DNA of 7,895 nt. Origin: an uncultured Saprospiraceae bacterium (GTDB lineage: Bacteria; Bacteroidota; Bacteroidia; Chitinophagales; Saprospiraceae). Shown here one piece after another: positions 6,093 to 7,895 of this stretch (positions are counted from its first letter, which is position 1; every line of letters starts with the position of its first letter). The notes beneath the pieces are model-generated. The model was not told where the DNA came from and did not search any database. It saw only the letters and a list, made by a program, of their open reading frames with translations. A program made the position numbers and the translations under genes. The stretch is taken from positions 1-7,895 of the forward strand of contig CALGLY010000351.1 in assembly GCA_937959095.1 (NCBI GenBank), in the 5' to 3' direction.

Positions 6093-7019
6093 ATGAAACG
6101 CTTAGACGAGTTCAGAATATATTATAATCATACGATTCATCCCGAATTAATGCGAATGGAACAGCGCAGAAGGAATCTCCTTTGGCTGTTTTTCATATCT
6201 TTTGTACTGCTTGTAGGGCTCATTATTTTTGAGTTGTATATCAACATTCTAGTTATCACCCTCTTAGCCATTATCCCAATTTCCTTATATCTTACGTGGT
6301 TGGTATATCAAGCACAACAATTTCGACAGAAATTTAAGCCTAATGTGGTGCGGCTCATTCTCGACTTCTTGGATGATAGCATGAACTATGGAGAACTGAG
6401 CTATGATGGCAAACGTACTTTGACAAAATCACAATTTTTGAGTAGTCATGTATTTCCTACTTCTGCGCCTATCTATAAAGGGGAAGATTACATTTCAGGT
6501 TCTATTGGCAATATGGTATTTGAATTGAGTGAAATTTTGGTCCAAGATTTTTCAAAAGTCAATCAGAAAATAAAGACTGTTTTCAAAGGCATTTTCCTTC
6601 ATAGTCGCTTCACCTTCCCTTTGCAAGGAAATATCCTAATTTTACCTCGCGACCAACGGCAATACCTCTCTCGTTCCATCCGAGCTTTCACTCAATCTGG
6701 TGGAAAAAACATAGATGATCGTATGTATGATGCTCGTTATATGGAGCGATTTATGACTTATGCTACCCATAATGCGGACGTTAATAATCTATTATCTATC
6801 GAAATGCAACAACTCATAGTAGATTACTGTATTAGAAGTCAGAAGCAAGTCTATATTTCTTTTATTGGGACACATATTAATATTTTCCTAGTGGAAAAAG
6901 ATGACTTTTTAGAACCTTTTTTATTTCGTCCTAATGTAAGTTTTGAACTTGTAGAAGATTTTTTTGAAGATATCCAGTTAGTAATAGCTATGATTGAAGA
7001 TTTTGATCGTTATTATTAA
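6093..7019 (+). CDS. DUF3137 family two-helix membrane protein
   Basis: The function is unknown; the pattern matches the DUF3137 family of membrane-anchored proteins. From the ATG at 6093 it is 308 residues. A short N-terminal helix (1-27, rich in Arg and Glu) precedes two transmembrane segments at about 29-48 and 50-72, with a basic segment after the second (FRQKFK, 77-82). The soluble domain carries DYISGSIGNMVFELSEI (132-148), FKGIFLHSRF (164-173) and FMTYATHNADVNNLL (220-234), the last matching the family's F.VYATD...EAR.LL region. VYISFIGTHINIFL (253-266) and an acidic C-terminal helix follow. The domain probably faces the cytoplasm. A TTG 30 bases upstream is in frame but would add a non-conserved-looking stretch, so ATG was chosen. 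It diverges from bamD and precedes the TraB-family gene by 153 bases. Confidence 0.8.
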   Translation: MKRLDEFRIYYNHTIHPELMRMEQRRRNLLWLFFISFVLLVGLIIFELYINILVITLLAIIPISLYLTWLVYQAQQFRQKFKPNVVRLILDFLDDSMNYGELSYDGKRTLTKSQFLSSHVFPTSAPIYKGEDYISGSIGNMVFELSEILVQDFSKVNQKIKTVFKGIFLHSRFTFPLQGNILILPRDQRQYLSRSIRAFTQSGGKNIDDRMYDARYMERFMTYATHNADVNNLLSIEMQQLIVDYCIRSQKQVYISFIGTHINIFLVEKDDFLEPFLFRPNVSFELVEDFFEDIQLVIAMIEDFDRYY

Positions 7020-7172
7020 CATAACTATAGATTTTCTAAATTAATTGATGCAAATGTTATACTTTTAAATTTTGTAATAAAACTTATTATATATCACAAA
7101 AAATATAGTCAAAGGCACTATAAAAAAGGTACATTACACTCCCGTTTTACAAGTAAAATAACAAATTATAAT

Positions 7173-7895
7173 ATGAAGTTTTTTTCAGCATACATCGCAT
7201 TATTACTTGTATTAACTCTTAATAATCAACCTCTTGCCCAAAACTCTGTCGCAAAACAAATAATAGACACTACCACTACTTTAGTAAAAGAAAAAGTAGA
7301 TACACTAGAAAACTCCTTACTCTGGGAGATTTCAGGAAATAATCTGTCACAAAATTCTTACCTATTTGGCACAATACACCTTATTGCAGAAGAAGACTTT
7401 ATTTTTACTGATACAACAAAAGCAGTCTTTGATAAATGCTCTACGGTAGCCTTTGAAATCAAGCTAGATGATGTAATGAATCTCAGTACACAATTCTCCT
7501 TGATGACAAAAGTCTTCATGAACGACGGAAAAACCTTGCACGATCTTCTGGAGGAAGAGGATTATGCTGTAGTAAAATCTTACTTTAAAGAAATTGGGTT
7601 GCCGCTCACCTTCCTAGAGCGTATGAAACCCATGTTCTTATCAGCATTAGTGTCAGGTGATTTATCGGGGGAAGAAGACGAACAAAAAATGGTTTCCTAC
7701 GAATTCAAATTGATGGATAGAGCAACCATGCTTAATAAAGAAATTAAAGGTTTAGAAACCTTAGATTTTCAGATGAGTATTTTTGATAAAATTCCATACG
7801 ATGTGCAAGCAAAAATGCTAGTAGAGAGCATTAAAGTGTCAGATGCTGGCGATGAGCAATTCAAAGAAATGGTGGAGTTGTACAAAACACAAAAC
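7173..7895 (+). CDS. TraB/GumN family exported protein, 5' part only
   Basis: The reading frame opens at ATG 7173 and stays open for 241 codons to the window edge, so the C-terminal part is missing. A signal peptide, MKFFSAYIALLLVLTLNNQPLAQ, predicts export with cleavage near A22/Q23. After a Thr/Lys-rich linker, the family's first conserved block is LLWEISGNN...YLFGTIHLI, with the GxxH motif GTIH at 66-69 (H69). The conserved Glu lies in VAFEIKL (E95). KEIKGLETLDFQMSIFDKIP (from 189) matches the later GLET block. Relatives include GumN, plasmid TraB and the animal Tiki metalloproteases, which use the GxxH histidines and a glutamate for metal-dependent peptide cleavage. Activity here is inferred, and the second GxxH motif would lie beyond the window. 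I see no convincing promoter in the 153-base A/T-rich spacer before it. Confidence 0.85.
   Translation, partial: MKFFSAYIALLLVLTLNNQPLAQNSVAKQIIDTTTTLVKEKVDTLENSLLWEISGNNLSQNSYLFGTIHLIAEEDFIFTDTTKAVFDKCSTVAFEIKLDDVMNLSTQFSLMTKVFMNDGKTLHDLLEEEDYAVVKSYFKEIGLPLTFLERMKPMFLSALVSGDLSGEEDEQKMVSYEFKLMDRATMLNKEIKGLETLDFQMSIFDKIPYDVQAKMLVESIKVSDAGDEQFKEMVELYKTQN

Noticed and set aside
7075..7089. Small A/T hairpin (TAATAA / TTATTA) after the DUF3137 gene as a terminator
   Set aside because: Only six A:T pairs, with no U run, in a very A/T-rich spacer; likely chance.

Overview
The window reads as an AT-rich chromosomal segment from a member of the Bacteroidota. The evidence is the gene set and order (bamD, an omega-like rpoZ, coaBC, then a DUF4835/PorD gene of the type IX secretion system). 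It also includes exported proteins whose signal peptides end in 'GQ' or 'AQ', the lack of Shine-Dalgarno-like sequences before most starts, and a promoter of the TAnnTTTG type. A Saprospira-like or related gliding, environmental lineage is a guess only. Nothing in the window looks like a phage, plasmid, transposon or CRISPR locus.

Layout. Six genes lie on the minus strand and are transcribed right to left from about 5929 down to 1: bamD (outer-membrane assembly lipoprotein), rpoZ (RNA polymerase omega, overlapping bamD by 41 bases), coaBC (two steps of coenzyme A synthesis), porD/DUF4835 (type IX secretion), an unrecognised exported 533-residue protein, and purN (purine synthesis). Two genes on the plus strand diverge from bamD: a DUF3137 two-helix membrane protein (6093-7019) and the first 241 codons of a TraB/GumN-family exported protein that runs off the right edge. 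The genes are mostly housekeeping and envelope functions. BamD and PorD both serve the outer membrane; coaBC and purN are metabolic.

The intergenic spaces are the most unusual part. A perfect A/T-flanked palindrome just after rpoZ looks like an intrinsic terminator that splits the apparent bamD-rpoZ-coaBC-porD operon. A large GC-rich imperfect hairpin follows porD. A perfect 14-bp hairpin without a U tract sits between the 533-residue gene and purN. Two related inverted repeats built from TTTAG...TTTGG / CCAAA...CTAAA blocks flank coaBC, one touching its start codon and the other reaching its stop codon. coaBC has no ATG start and seems to begin at TTG inside the U run next to the upstream repeat. 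The CoaC half of the same protein lacks two residues (Asn and Cys) that are catalytic in the E. coli enzyme.

No stretch over 300 bases lacks a gene. The longest gap is 2233-2446 (214 bases). I found no clearly undescribed system. The best leads are the coaBC-flanking repeat family with its start-codon structure, the altered CoaC active site, and the uncharacterised exported protein.
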